64,000 bases of DNA from CAZMHL01 sp045605445 (GTDB lineage: Bacteria; Bacillota; Clostridia; RGIG6154): NCBI GenBank assembly GCA_045605445.1, contig JAZUPZ010000029.1:184342-248341 (forward strand). The letters run 5' to 3'. The notes beneath the pieces are model-generated. The model was not told the DNA's origin. It worked only from the letters and a program-made list of their open reading frames with translations, and ran no database searches. Shown piece after piece: positions 42,105 to 50,468 of the stretch. How positions within the stretch are numbered: the first letter of the stretch is position 1; every line of letters starts with the position of its first letter. Made by a program: the position numbers and the translations under genes.

Positions 42105-42460
42105 TGAAGAAGAAAAACGTAATAAGCGAAAACTACCTTGAACGTATTCCTGTGCGAAATGAAAGCATATGCTGGAGTAAAGACGAAAAGGGAATTGTAA
42201 CTTTAGAAATAGAAAACAGGGGACTGTTTAATAAAATAGCCCAGAAGTTTTTTAAAAAACCGAAAATAAGCTTTGTTCATCTTGATGAAACCGGAAGCTT
42301 TGTATGGCCTCTTATCGATGGTGAAAAAACAATAATTGCCATCGGCAAGTATGTGGAAGCAGAATTCGGAGAAAAAGCAAATCCTCTTTACGAACGTCTT
42401 GCAAAATACTTTCAGATACTTGAAAGCTATGGCTTTATAAAATTCAATAATAAAGAATAA
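42104..42460 (+). CDS. Second PqqD-like protein
   Basis: A 118-residue protein that resembles PqqD proteins: ISFVHLDETGSFVWPLIDGE is the hallmark strand-turn-helix, followed by a helical end (PLYERLAKYFQILESYGFIK). It starts at ATG 42104, coupled to the OPT stop through TAATG; an ATG at 42080 in the same frame is possible. Its pairing with a peptide transporter in one operon suggests it may bind a peptide, but no precursor or modification enzyme is seen next to it. Confidence 0.75.
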   Translation: MKKKNVISENYLERIPVRNESICWSKDEKGIVTLEIENRGLFNKIAQKFFKKPKISFVHLDETGSFVWPLIDGEKTIIAIGKYVEAEFGEKANPLYERLAKYFQILESYGFIKFNNKE

Positions 42461-42464
42461 AAGT

Positions 42465-42501
42465 AAAGAAACTCCGATGAACGCATATCGGGGTTTCTTT
42501 T
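42465..42501 (+). terminator. Terminator after the OPT / PqqD-like operon
   Basis: AAAGAAACTCCGAT (42465-42478) pairs with ATCGGGGTTTCTTT (42487-42500), one mismatch, then T. Confidence 0.75.
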
Positions 42502-42506
42502 AGTAG

Positions 42507-42540
42507 GGGCGAGCCTGTGTGCTCGCCCGTTTTGTTTTTT
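42507..42540 (+). terminator. Second hairpin with a T-run
   Basis: GGGCGAGC (42507-42514), loop CTGTGT, GCTCGCCC (42521-42528), then GTTTTGTTTTTT. A strong back-up terminator, similar in build to the hairpins at 2762 and 56104. Confidence 0.8.
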
Positions 42541-42601
42541 CGGTTGTATTCTGATATCAAAGCAATTTTAGAGCAGAAGAACCGTCTATGTGTCACATAT
42601 A

Positions 42602-43390
42602 TTACTCTGTTTTTTCCGGTGTTGCCAACCTTTTTGCTTCGTCTTTATAGTCAAAGCCCTTTTCGGCAACATACTTTTTACCGTTATAGGTGAATTTAGT
42701 TTTTCCTTTTTTCAGAATTTTGTTTTCTTCTTTGTATATCTTGCTTGAAAATTCTATATCTTGTGTTTTTCCATCGGCAGACATTTTAAAGGAATACTCG
42801 TTTTCAAAAGAAATGTATTCCAATTCAGCCGAAGGATAATTGTAGGCACACAGAATTTCGTCAAAAACGCAGTCGAAAGACTCGGAATCTTCTCTATAGG
42901 AAAAAATTCTTATATTTTCCAAAGTACGTCCGTTTCCGCTATCATCACTTATAATTTCAAGCTGATTTTTTGAATTTCCAAGAATGTTGACAGGTCTGCA
43001 CTGAGCATACTTATGATATTCTTCAAAAATTTTAATCATTTTATTTTCAGACCTTACATATGCACAAATTATGGTTCTGTCGCAGTCAATAAATTCAGGA
43101 ATATAACAAACGTCGATTTTTACAAGTATGTCTTCCTTTGAAATAAAATTACATTCGGTAATTTCGTATTCTACAGTTTTTATATTTTCCTTTTGAATTA
43201 AATTGGCATTTAAAACAGGCTCTATATCTATCCTATGTTTTTCGTAAAGCTCCTTTTTGATTTTTGAAACAGCATTACCGTACTCAATTGTCTTTTCTGT
43301 TGGCAACGTATATGAATCGGCTTCCTTTTTTGCGCAACCCGATATAATAAAAGCCAGTATAACGAATATAACAAGTACATTTTTATTCAT
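42602..43390 (-). CDS. Hypothetical lipoprotein
   Basis: A 262-residue lipoprotein: MNKNVLVIFVILAFIISGCA with the lipobox ISGC (Cys19). The rest is charged and without a recognised domain; repeated beta-strand-like parts (VEYEITECNF, YIPEFIDCDRTIICAYVR) and a late KFTYNGKKYVAEKGFDYKDE. Start chosen at 43390 with CAGGAGGATTAGTA just upstream; an in-frame start at 43423 adds a non-signal tail. No known partner nearby. Confidence 0.75.
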   Translation of the reverse strand: MNKNVLVIFVILAFIISGCAKKEADSYTLPTEKTIEYGNAVSKIKKELYEKHRIDIEPVLNANLIQKENIKTVEYEITECNFISKEDILVKIDVCYIPEFIDCDRTIICAYVRSENKMIKIFEEYHKYAQCRPVNILGNSKNQLEIISDDSGNGRTLENIRIFSYREDSESFDCVFDEILCAYNYPSAELEYISFENEYSFKMSADGKTQDIEFSSKIYKEENKILKKGKTKFTYNGKKYVAEKGFDYKDEAKRLATPEKTE

Positions 43391-43524
43391 TACTAATCCT
43401 CCTGTTTTTTCTTTTGCATTCATATCAAAGTTAAAAAAATGCCGATAGCAGTGTTACATTTGTTATTATCACTAATCTGCAACTTCTGTTTGGCAGTTGT
43501 AACCAAAAGAATCTTTGTTTTCTC

Positions 43525-43815
43525 TTATCTTATTCCTCTCACAGCAATGACTGAAACAATAAAGCAAATTATATGAAGTGTAATATATGCTGTTATTATT
43601 CCGAAAATCGCCAATATAACTGTTTTAAGATTTGTGATACTTCTTTTTTTCAGGAATTTGTTTACTAAAAATACAATAAATATATCAATAATTGAAACTT
43701 CCAGAAGCATAACAAATAACTCTGCTGTTAAACTGATATTTTTTAAAAAACCTGACGTGGCAATAAACACAAAATAGGAACATATTCCGGCGAATATATG
43801 TACAAAGAAAAACAT
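43525..43815 (-). CDS. Small hypothetical membrane protein
   Basis: A 96-residue protein with three hydrophobic segments (about residues 1-19, 32-50 and 66-92) and a basic loop (KFLKKRSITNLK). Family not recognised. RBS AAAGGAGTATG upstream of 43815 on the minus strand. It lies next to the lipoprotein gene on the same strand. Confidence 0.6.
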   Translation of the reverse strand: MFFFVHIFAGICSYFVFIATSGFLKNISLTAELFVMLLEVSIIDIFIVFLVNKFLKKRSITNLKTVILAIFGIITAYITLHIICFIVSVIAVRGIR

Positions 43816-44171
43816 TATTCATACTCCTTTATTAAGTTTTAAAGTAAGAACGGGCAATCCTGATTTTTTCAAAGCTATATTTTCAGAATCCGTTCCACAT
43901 CAACAGTCCCGACAAACGTAATGAAACAAACCCTTGCGCTCCGGCTTTTAATGATTCATTTTTTAATTGAATACTCTGTATTTTTTCGTTTTTTGTATTA
44001 TGAAGCTTTTGTTTAGAACATATACTGTTTTATTCGACAGAAAGATTTAAAATCCTTTTTTTGTGTCTTGTTTCAGCTTGTATCAGAGATTATATCAGTT
44101 TTTATAAAATACGGAGGGATGAACAGAAATATAGCTGCAGATAAAAAATATTGGCAACCTGACGAAACTAA
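43816..44171. other. Gene-free stretch
   Basis: AT-rich intergenic sequence. I see no RNA gene, repeat or promoter of good quality here. A short frame from ATG 44119 (beside GGAGGG at 44113-44118) stops at 44220 and may be the broken 5' part of the pseudogene that follows. Confidence 0.4.
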
Positions 44172-44477
44172 AACAGAAAGCATTATGGAACTGACTTCAG
44201 AAAAAACAAATCGACGATAATTGAAGATAAATCGACGATAATTGAAGATAAATCGACGATTTATGCCCCAAAGGAAAGGAAAGAAAAGGAAAGGAAAGGA
44301 AATGAAATAAAAGAAAGTAAAGGAAATGAAATAAAAGAAAGTAAAGAAAAAGAATGTGCCGGTATGATTGATTATCTCAATCAGAAAGCCGGCACAGATT
44401 TGACCCTTTCGGGCAAAGATTATATAATATGTAACAAATCATTAAATACAGAAAAATCCCTCGCGACAGCCTCGTGA
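44172..44477 (+). pseudogene. Decayed C-terminal part of a phage-type replication protein
   Basis: The frame 44172-44477 has no start codon. It reads repeated DKSTIIE units, a Lys/Glu/Arg linker (KERKEKERKGNEIKESKGNE) and then MIDYLNQKAGTDLTL, which resembles the start of the conserved C-terminal domain of phage replisome organisers (Phg_2220_C type, VIDYLNEKTG). A Lys/Glu-rich linker before such a domain is typical of phage and ICE replication initiators. The 5' part is missing or out of frame. It ends in the terminator of the aro operon. Confidence 0.65.
44208..44345 (+). repeat. Tandem repeats inside the replication pseudogene
   Basis: A 21-bp unit (AAATCGACGATAATTGAAGA+T) occurs 2.5 times at 44208-44260, and a 24-bp unit starting GGAAATGAAATAAAAGAAAG is present twice, 44298-44321 and 44322-44345. 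Both units are multiples of three, so they keep the frame of the linker. Confidence 0.8.
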
Positions 44478-44485
44478 GGGATTTT
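44453..44485 (-). terminator. Terminator of the aro operon
   Basis: AAAATCCCTC (44453-44462) pairs with GAGGGATTTT (44476-44485), followed on the minus strand by T-rich sequence. Located just after the aroF stop. Confidence 0.75.
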
Positions 44486-44489
44486 GATA

Positions 44490-45518
44490 TTAAAGAGAAT
44501 CTGCAATATCGTAAATAAGCTTTTCTGTTTTTTCCCAGCCAAGGCATGGGTCGGTGATTGATTTGCCGTAAACGCCGTCGGAAACGCTCTGACAGCCATC
44601 TTCAATATAGCTTTCAATCATAATACCTTTAACAAGCTTTTTAATGTCTGCATTTTGTTTCATACTGTACATAATATCTTTGCTTATTCTTATCTGTTCA
44701 AGATATTTCTTTCCTGAGTTTGAGTGGTTGGCATCAACAATTACGCCGGGGTTCTTAAGCCCTTTTTCAGCGTAGAGGTTTGAAAGCTCAATAAGGTCTT
44801 CATAGTGGTAATTAGGATGAGAGTTTCCTCTTTTGTCAACATAGCCTCTTAAAATAGCGTGGGTAAGGTCATTGCCTGTGCTTTTAACCTCCCAACCTCT
44901 GTAAAGGAAGGTGTGACCGTTCTGACCTGCAAGAATTGAGTTCATCATAACAGACAAATCTCCGCCGGTGGGGTTTTTCATACCAACGGGAACGTCGATT
45001 GCGCTGGCAGTAAGTCTGTGCTGCTGATTTTCAGTTGAACGTGCACCAACTGCAACATATGCCAGAATGTCTGAAAGATATCTGTAGTTTTCGGGATAGA
45101 GCATTTCATCGGCACAGGTGAAGCCTGTTTCCTTAATTGCTCTCATATGAATATCTCTTATGGCAATTATGCCCTTGAGCATATCCGATTCTCCTGTTGG
45201 GTCGGGCTTGTGGAGCATTCCTTTGTAGCCGCTGCCGTTTGTTCTTGGCTTGTTTGTGTAAATTCTCGGGATAATTATAACCTTGTCCTTAACCTTTTCC
45301 TGAACGGGAGCAAGTCTTGAAATATAGTCTAAAACAGAGTCTTCTCTGTCAGCAGAGCAGGGACCGATAACAAGAACAAACTTTTCAGATTCGCCTCTGA
45401 AAACCTTTGCTATTTCTGCATCTCTTTCGTCTTTTAATTTTTTCATATCCTCAGTTAAAGGATACATTTCCTTGATTTCCTTTGGTATAGGTAATTTTCT
45501 TTTGAATTCGCAATTCAT
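44490..45518 (-). CDS. aroF: 3-deoxy-7-phosphoheptulonate synthase (class I, AroFGH type)
   Basis: A 342-residue DAHP synthase that condenses phosphoenolpyruvate and erythrose 4-phosphate, the first step of the shikimate pathway. Seen are LVIGPCSADREDSV, RIYTNKPRTNGSGYKG, SVGARSTENQQHR-like (VAVGARSTENQQHRLTASAI), GMKNPTGGD and the metal-site IVDANHSNSGK. It belongs to the AroFGH type rather than the KDOPS-like type of many Firmicutes and has no fused chorismate mutase. It is the last gene of the operon; its RBS (GGAGG) lies within the end of tyrA. Confidence 0.95.
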   Translation of the reverse strand: MNCEFKRKLPIPKEIKEMYPLTEDMKKLKDERDAEIAKVFRGESEKFVLVIGPCSADREDSVLDYISRLAPVQEKVKDKVIIIPRIYTNKPRTNGSGYKGMLHKPDPTGESDMLKGIIAIRDIHMRAIKETGFTCADEMLYPENYRYLSDILAYVAVGARSTENQQHRLTASAIDVPVGMKNPTGGDLSVMMNSILAGQNGHTFLYRGWEVKSTGNDLTHAILRGYVDKRGNSHPNYHYEDLIELSNLYAEKGLKNPGVIVDANHSNSGKKYLEQIRISKDIMYSMKQNADIKKLVKGIMIESYIEDGCQSVSDGVYGKSITDPCLGWEKTEKLIYDIADSL

Positions 45519-45520
45519 TT

Positions 45521-46378
45521 TTATTTCCTCCTGTCAAATAATTTTCTTCTTTCTGTTGAAAGGCGCATAACGTCTTTCAAATCTTCTGTTTCGTCAAGAA
45601 GTATCATATTTTTTATTTTTGTAAGCTCTGAAACAAAGCTGTCAATATTTTCAGTAAGAGCCTTCTTGTTAATGCTGAAAAGCTCAGACCACATATTTTC
45701 GTTTATTCTTGCAATTCTTGTAAGGTCTCTGAAGGAGTCGCCGGTGTAGTCTGCAAGAGTAGGGTCGTCATTACAGGTCATAAGCGCAATGGCGATACAG
45801 TGAGTAAGCTGAGACAAAAAGCCAATCATCATATCGTGTTCTTTAGGCGATATAACCGAAATTCTGGCAAAGCCCAGAAGCTCGCCCAGCTCCCTGCAGT
45901 AGTCAATGGCATACTGAGTGTTTTTCTCGGTGGGAACAACAATGTAGTTTGCGCCTTTGAAAATATCGGGAGTGCTGTTTTCAACCCCGTAAACCTCGCG
46001 GCCTGCCATAGGATGTGCCGCAATGAATTCAACGTCTTCTCTGAGAATGGGCTGAATGGCAGAAACAATATCCTGCTTAACACCGGTTACGTCGGTAATA
46101 ATTGTTCCCTCCGAAAAATATTGCTGATTTTCTTTAATCCATTCTTTAAAAATATGAGGATAAAGGGAAAATATAATAAGCTTTGATTTTGCAATTAACT
46201 CCTTGTCAATCTCGGTTGTGCCATAGTCTATTATGCCATTTTTAACGGCATAGTCAACCGATGACTGCTCCTTTGTAATGGAATTTACGGTAAAGCCTTG
46301 ATCTTTGAGTGCCTTTGCATAGCTTCCGCCCATAAGTCCTAAACCTACAATAAGAATGTTCGTGTCTTTTGAAATCAT
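45521..46378 (-). CDS. tyrA: Prephenate dehydrogenase
   Basis: A 285-residue enzyme that turns prephenate into 4-hydroxyphenylpyruvate with NAD+. It has the NAD motif LIVGLGLMGGSYAKAL, the active-site AAHPMAGREVYG and a helical C-terminal dimer domain. There is no ACT domain, so feedback by tyrosine would need another site. It overlaps aroA by four bases and precedes aroF. Confidence 0.93.
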   Translation of the reverse strand: MISKDTNILIVGLGLMGGSYAKALKDQGFTVNSITKEQSSVDYAVKNGIIDYGTTEIDKELIAKSKLIIFSLYPHIFKEWIKENQQYFSEGTIITDVTGVKQDIVSAIQPILREDVEFIAAHPMAGREVYGVENSTPDIFKGANYIVVPTEKNTQYAIDYCRELGELLGFARISVISPKEHDMMIGFLSQLTHCIAIALMTCNDDPTLADYTGDSFRDLTRIARINENMWSELFSINKKALTENIDSFVSELTKIKNMILLDETEDLKDVMRLSTERRKLFDRRK

Positions 46379-47580
46379 TTTAATGTTACCTCAATTCCAA
46401 GCTGTTTGATATGGTCAAAAAAGTCCGGATAGCTTTTGGAAACCGCCTCTGCTCCGTGAATTTCTCCGCCGATCAGGGTTAAAATCACAGCAAGGGACAT
46501 AACAATTCTGTGGTCATTGTGCCCAAAAAGAGGCTCTTTTGCCTTTGAGAGGATTGCCGGCTCAACCTTTATTTCATTTTCATAAAGGGTAATTTTTCCG
46601 CCAAGCTTTGCAAGCTCTTCAGAAATAGCCTTTCCTCTGTCCGACTCTTTTATTTTAAGCCTTTTTGTTCCCGTAAACAAAGCTCCGTGCTTAAAAGCCG
46701 CAAAGGTTATAAGAATAGGAGCAAGGTCGGGGCAGTCTGTAATGTCAACAGTTGCATTTCCTTTGTCAAGAGCCTTTAAATGCTCTCTGTAAATTTTGTC
46801 ACCCTGAAGGGAATTTTCGTCAAGACCGGAAAGGGTAACGTTTCCGCCGAGGTAGTTGAAAATCTCAGTGAAAACCGAGTTTGAATAATCGCCTTCAACC
46901 TCTCCCTTTAAAGCCTTGTATTCCTGATTGCCCTTAACGATTATTTCGTTTTTGTTAATTTCAGCCTTAATGCCGAATTTTTCAAGAACCGAAAGGGTCA
47001 TATAAACATAAGGCTTGCTTTCAAAGGGCTCTTTTATAATAATTCTGCTGTCTCCGTCGAGGCAGGGAAGAGCAAATAAAAGTCCGCTTATAAACTGGCT
47101 GCTTATGCTTCCGTCAACTTCAAAAGTTCCCGCCTTAAGTTTGCCCTTAAGGGTAAGTCCTTTTTCAGAGGCTTCAAACAAAAGCTTCTGTCCGTCGCAG
47201 ATTTTTTTGTAAACATCAAGAGGTCTTTCGAAAAGTCTTTCGCTTCCCGTAAGCTCTGCTTTATCCTCTGATAAAAGAAACAGGGGAATAACAAACCTTA
47301 AGGTGCTTCCGCTTTCTATACAGTCGGCAACGCCTGATATTTTAATATTTCCGGGGTCAACGCCCTTTATTGTAATTTCATCGTTTTTTACACTGCATTC
47401 TGCACCAAGAGCTTTTAAAACCTGAAGGGTTGCAAGCATATCCTTGCTGCCCGATATGTTTTTAATAACACTTGTTCCCTTTGCAAGCGCCGCGCAGAAC
47501 AAATATCTGTGGGACATACTTTTTGAAGGGGGAACGGTTATTTTGCCCTTTGCAGTGGATTTTTTAATTTCTGCTATCAT
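46375..47580 (-). CDS. aroA: 3-phosphoshikimate 1-carboxyvinyltransferase (EPSP synthase)
   Basis: A 401-residue EPSP synthase joining shikimate 3-phosphate and PEP. Seen are the N-terminal VPPSKSMSHRYLFCAALAKG, the SIESGSTLRF-like CIESGSTLRFVIPLFL, DGSISSQFISGLLFALP, and late RLKIKESDRGKAISEEL and GHNDHRIVMSLAV. The glyphosate-relevant motif cannot be classed with certainty by eye. It overlaps aroQ by four bases at the 5' end and tyrA by four at the 3' end. Confidence 0.95.
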   Translation of the reverse strand: MIAEIKKSTAKGKITVPPSKSMSHRYLFCAALAKGTSVIKNISGSKDMLATLQVLKALGAECSVKNDEITIKGVDPGNIKISGVADCIESGSTLRFVIPLFLLSEDKAELTGSERLFERPLDVYKKICDGQKLLFEASEKGLTLKGKLKAGTFEVDGSISSQFISGLLFALPCLDGDSRIIIKEPFESKPYVYMTLSVLEKFGIKAEINKNEIIVKGNQEYKALKGEVEGDYSNSVFTEIFNYLGGNVTLSGLDENSLQGDKIYREHLKALDKGNATVDITDCPDLAPILITFAAFKHGALFTGTKRLKIKESDRGKAISEELAKLGGKITLYENEIKVEPAILSKAKEPLFGHNDHRIVMSLAVILTLIGGEIHGAEAVSKSYPDFFDHIKQLGIEVTLK

Positions 47581-48008
47581 AATGTGCTGTCCTTTAAAAA
47601 TTCTATTGCTTCGATATAGCCGTTAATTCCGTGTCCCGTAATTGTTTTAACGCAGGCAGCTCTGATAAAGCTTACCTGTCTGAAATCCTCTCTTTTGGAA
47701 ACGTCGGAAATGTGAACCTCAACGGTCGGGAGGCTTACGCTTTTTGCCGCATCTAAAATTGCAATGCTTGTATGGGTATAAGCTCCGGGATTTATAACAA
47801 TTCCGTCAAATTTGTTGTAGCAGTCCTGAATTTCGTCAACCAGATCCCCTTCGTGGTTTGACTGAACACACTTAACCTCAATATTGTTTTCCCTGCAATA
47901 ATCCTCAATAAGCTTAACAAGGGCGGCATAAGAGGTGCTTCCGTAGTGGTCGGGCTCTCTTATTCCCAGCATATTAAGATTAGGACCGTTAATAACTTTA
48001 ATTTTCAT
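47577..48008 (-). CDS. aroQ: 3-dehydroquinate dehydratase, type II
   Basis: A 143-residue type II dehydroquinase. It shows the N-terminal VINGPNLNMLGIREPDHYGS, with the catalytic Tyr in the flexible loop, the VKCVQSNHEGDLVDEIQDC segment, VINPGAYTHTSIAI and the late VEVHISDVSKRE. It overlaps both its neighbours (11 bases with aroE/K, four with aroA), so the operon is tightly coupled. Confidence 0.96.
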   Translation of the reverse strand: MKIKVINGPNLNMLGIREPDHYGSTSYAALVKLIEDYCRENNIEVKCVQSNHEGDLVDEIQDCYNKFDGIVINPGAYTHTSIAILDAAKSVSLPTVEVHISDVSKREDFRQVSFIRAACVKTITGHGINGYIEAIEFLKDSTL

Positions 48009-49239
48009 AAAATACCTTCTTTATTCTGTTTGCTGTATCCTCGGCACTGCCCTTTGATTCAATGTGAAAATGGCAGGTGCCCTTGTATATGTCAATTCTT
48101 TCATTGTAAACTTTTTCAAGAAGACCTCTGTTTTGGGAAAGGGGTCTGTCCTTTGTGGGCTTTATATCCTTAATGCTTCTGTCAATAAAGAAAATCAGGG
48201 AGTTTTGTTTAAGATTTTTTATATTCTCTTCTCTTAAAACAGCGCCTCCGCCCGTTGCAATAATCATATTGTTTTTGGAAGACAGCTCTTTTATAACTTC
48301 GCTTTCAATGTTTCTGAAGTGCTGCTCGCCCTTTGAATTTATAAGCTCCGAGGGGTGAGCATACTTTTTAGTTATAACATCGTCAGAGTCAACAAACTTC
48401 TTGTCCGTAAGATTTGCAAGAATCCTGCCTACGGTGGTTTTTCCGCAACCGGGCATTCCTGTTAAAACAATATTCCTTTTTTCAGAAAGAATGCTTTTGA
48501 AAACCTTTTCGGTCTGCTCTCTGTCAGGTTCAATTCCTCTGAAGTGCCCCGAAGCATAAACCGCCTGGGAAACCAGCATATAAAGTCCGCTTTCAGCTTT
48601 TATTCCTTTTTCCTTCGCCTTTGCAACAAGCTTTGTTGTAAGGGGGTTGTAAATAACGTCTATTACCCCGGAAATGTTTTTGAAGCTGTCAGGGTCAATG
48701 GGGCAGGCATCGGAATTGGGATACATTCCCACGGGAGTTGTGTTAACAATAACGTCTGCCGAGAGGGAATAGTCTCTTTCAGCCTCTTCATAGGTAATGG
48801 TATCTTCAGTTTTCCTTCTGCTTACTTTAACGATTTTACTTGCGCCTAAAAACTCAAGAACGTGATATGCAGTTTTGCAGGTTCCGCCGCTGCCTAAAAT
48901 AAGTACGGTTTTGCCCTTTATTTCAACGCCGCTTTTTAAAATAAGCTCTTTAAGCCCCGAAAAGTCGGTATTATAGCCGTAAAGCTTGCCGTTTTTGTTA
49001 ACAATTGTGTTAACGGCGTGAATCTTTTCAGCCATTTCATCAACAAAGTCGAGAAAAGGAATAACCTCTTCCTTGTAGGGAATGGTAACGTTAATTCCTT
49101 TAAAATCCTTTGAAAGAATAAAGTCTTTTAAATCTTCTCTTTTTATTTCCTTTAACTCGTAAGAATAGTCGGCAATCTTTTCGTGTATTTCCTTTGAAAA
49201 GCTGTGACCTAATTTTTCGCCAATACAACCATAGTTCAT
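47998..49239 (-). CDS. aroE/aroK: Shikimate dehydrogenase-shikimate kinase fusion
   Basis: A 413-residue bifunctional protein. Residues 1 to about 255 are shikimate dehydrogenase (GEKLGHSFSKEIHEKI, NVTIPYKEEVIPFLD, VLILGSGGTCKTAYHVLEFL, GYNTDFSGL). From about 260 the shikimate kinase follows, with NIVLTGMPGCGKTTVGRIL (P-loop), DSDDVI and IATGGGAVLRE. The fusion puts steps 4 and 5 of the pathway into one chain. RBS AAAGGAG about 7 bases before 49239. The gap to aroC (134 bases) holds a GTAC repeat. Confidence 0.95.
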   Translation of the reverse strand: MNYGCIGEKLGHSFSKEIHEKIADYSYELKEIKREDLKDFILSKDFKGINVTIPYKEEVIPFLDFVDEMAEKIHAVNTIVNKNGKLYGYNTDFSGLKELILKSGVEIKGKTVLILGSGGTCKTAYHVLEFLGASKIVKVSRRKTEDTITYEEAERDYSLSADVIVNTTPVGMYPNSDACPIDPDSFKNISGVIDVIYNPLTTKLVAKAKEKGIKAESGLYMLVSQAVYASGHFRGIEPDREQTEKVFKSILSEKRNIVLTGMPGCGKTTVGRILANLTDKKFVDSDDVITKKYAHPSELINSKGEQHFRNIESEVIKELSSKNNMIIATGGGAVLREENIKNLKQNSLIFFIDRSIKDIKPTKDRPLSQNRGLLEKVYNERIDIYKGTCHFHIESKGSAEDTANRIKKVFYEN

Positions 49240-49276
49240 TTTTTACTCCTTTTGAAACTTTTAAAACAACTGCGCA

Positions 49277-49340
49277 TATTGCACCTTTTGCTTCACTGAA
49301 GTACAGAAAGTACTGCCCGTTCTTCAAAATGCACAATCTG
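49277..49340. repeat. Dispersed GTAC-hairpin repeat, copy D, inside the aro operon
   Basis: ATTGCACCTTTTGCTTC, GTAC (49301-49304), N5, GTAC (49310-49313), TGCCCGTTCTTCAAAATGCACAATCTG. It lies between aroC and aroE/K, where the transcript could fold into a long imperfect hairpin. Confidence 0.6.
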
Positions 49341-49373
49341 CTTGTTTTTTAAAGTTTTTAGTTCAATACAACT

Positions 49374-50468
49374 TTACTGTTGTGTTAACCAGTCTGTTCC
49401 AAAGCGCTGTGCCAGCAAATCGCAAAGGGCAATTGCCGTAACAGAGTCAATAACAACTCTTGCTCTGTGGAAAATAGCAGGGTCGTGTCTGCCCTGAATT
49501 TCAAGCTCCGCATTTTCTCTGGCGTGGAAATTTACCGTATTTTGCTTCTTGTAAATTGAAGGGGTAGGCTTTATAACCGTGTTGAACAAAATAGGCATTG
49601 AGTTTGTTATGCCGCCGTTTATGCCGCCGTTGTTGTTCGTAGAGGTAACAATTTTGCCATCCTTCATTTCAAAGGGGTCGTTTGCCTCAGAGCCGTGCAT
49701 TTTAGAAAATTCAAAGCCTTTGCCGAATTCAATTCCCTTAACAGCAGGAACCGAAAAAACTGCATGAGCAATAATTCCTTCAACGGTGTCAAACCAGGGC
49801 TCGCCAACGCCTGCGGGAAGTCCTGTTACAACCGTTTGCAGAATTCCTCCTACGCTGTCGCCATTTTCTGCTGCCGATTCTGCCGCCTGAGTTATTTTTT
49901 TTGCAGCCTCCTTGTCAAGAACGGGCATTTTTTCGCCGTTAAGATAGTTTATGTCATTTTCATAATTTTCAAATTCTCTGTCTGAAATGTCAAGGCAGGA
50001 GGAAATATGAGTTCCGATTTTTATACCCTTCTGATTTAAAGTAAGGGTTAAAATTGCTCCTGCGGCAACAAGGGGAGCGGTAATTCTTCCTGAGAAATGT
50101 CCGCCGCCTCTGTAATCCTCAAAGCCGTGATATTTCATTTTTGCAGTAAAATCTGCATGTCCCGGGCGGAGCAGGTCTTTTGTTTTTGAATAATCCTTGC
50201 TGTGCTGGGACTTGTTTTCAATTATAAGAGTAACGGGGGTTCCTGTGGTATAGCCGTTAAAAACCCCGCTTACGATTTTACATTCGTCTGCTTCGTGTCT
50301 TGCTGTTGAAATTTTGCCGTAAGGCTTTCTTAAGTCAAGGCGCTGAGCAATAAATTCCTCGTCAACCTTAATTCCCGGTGCAAGCCCGTCGACAACAGCA
50401 CCGATAGCTTCACCGTGGCTTTCGCCGAAAAGTGTAACCGATACACTTGAACCAAATGTGTTTTTCAT
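49374..50468 (-). CDS. aroC: Chorismate synthase
   Basis: A 364-residue FMN-dependent enzyme that makes chorismate from EPSP. Seen are the N-terminal SVTLFGESHGEAIGAVVDGL, RPGHADFTAKMKYHGFEDYR, GGGHFSGRITAPLVAAGAI and the late FHARENAELEIQGRHDPAIF. Its start codon is directly next to the aroB stop. Confidence 0.97.
   Translation of the reverse strand: MKNTFGSSVSVTLFGESHGEAIGAVVDGLAPGIKVDEEFIAQRLDLRKPYGKISTARHEADECKIVSGVFNGYTTGTPVTLIIENKSQHSKDYSKTKDLLRPGHADFTAKMKYHGFEDYRGGGHFSGRITAPLVAAGAILTLTLNQKGIKIGTHISSCLDISDREFENYENDINYLNGEKMPVLDKEAAKKITQAAESAAENGDSVGGILQTVVTGLPAGVGEPWFDTVEGIIAHAVFSVPAVKGIEFGKGFEFSKMHGSEANDPFEMKDGKIVTSTNNNGGINGGITNSMPILFNTVIKPTPSIYKKQNTVNFHARENAELEIQGRHDPAIFHRARVVIDSVTAIALCDLLAQRFGTDWLTQQ

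Noticed and set aside
44260..44345. CRISPR or regulatory purine repeat
   Set aside because: The units are in frame and code for a Lys/Glu linker of a decayed gene; there are no spacers.
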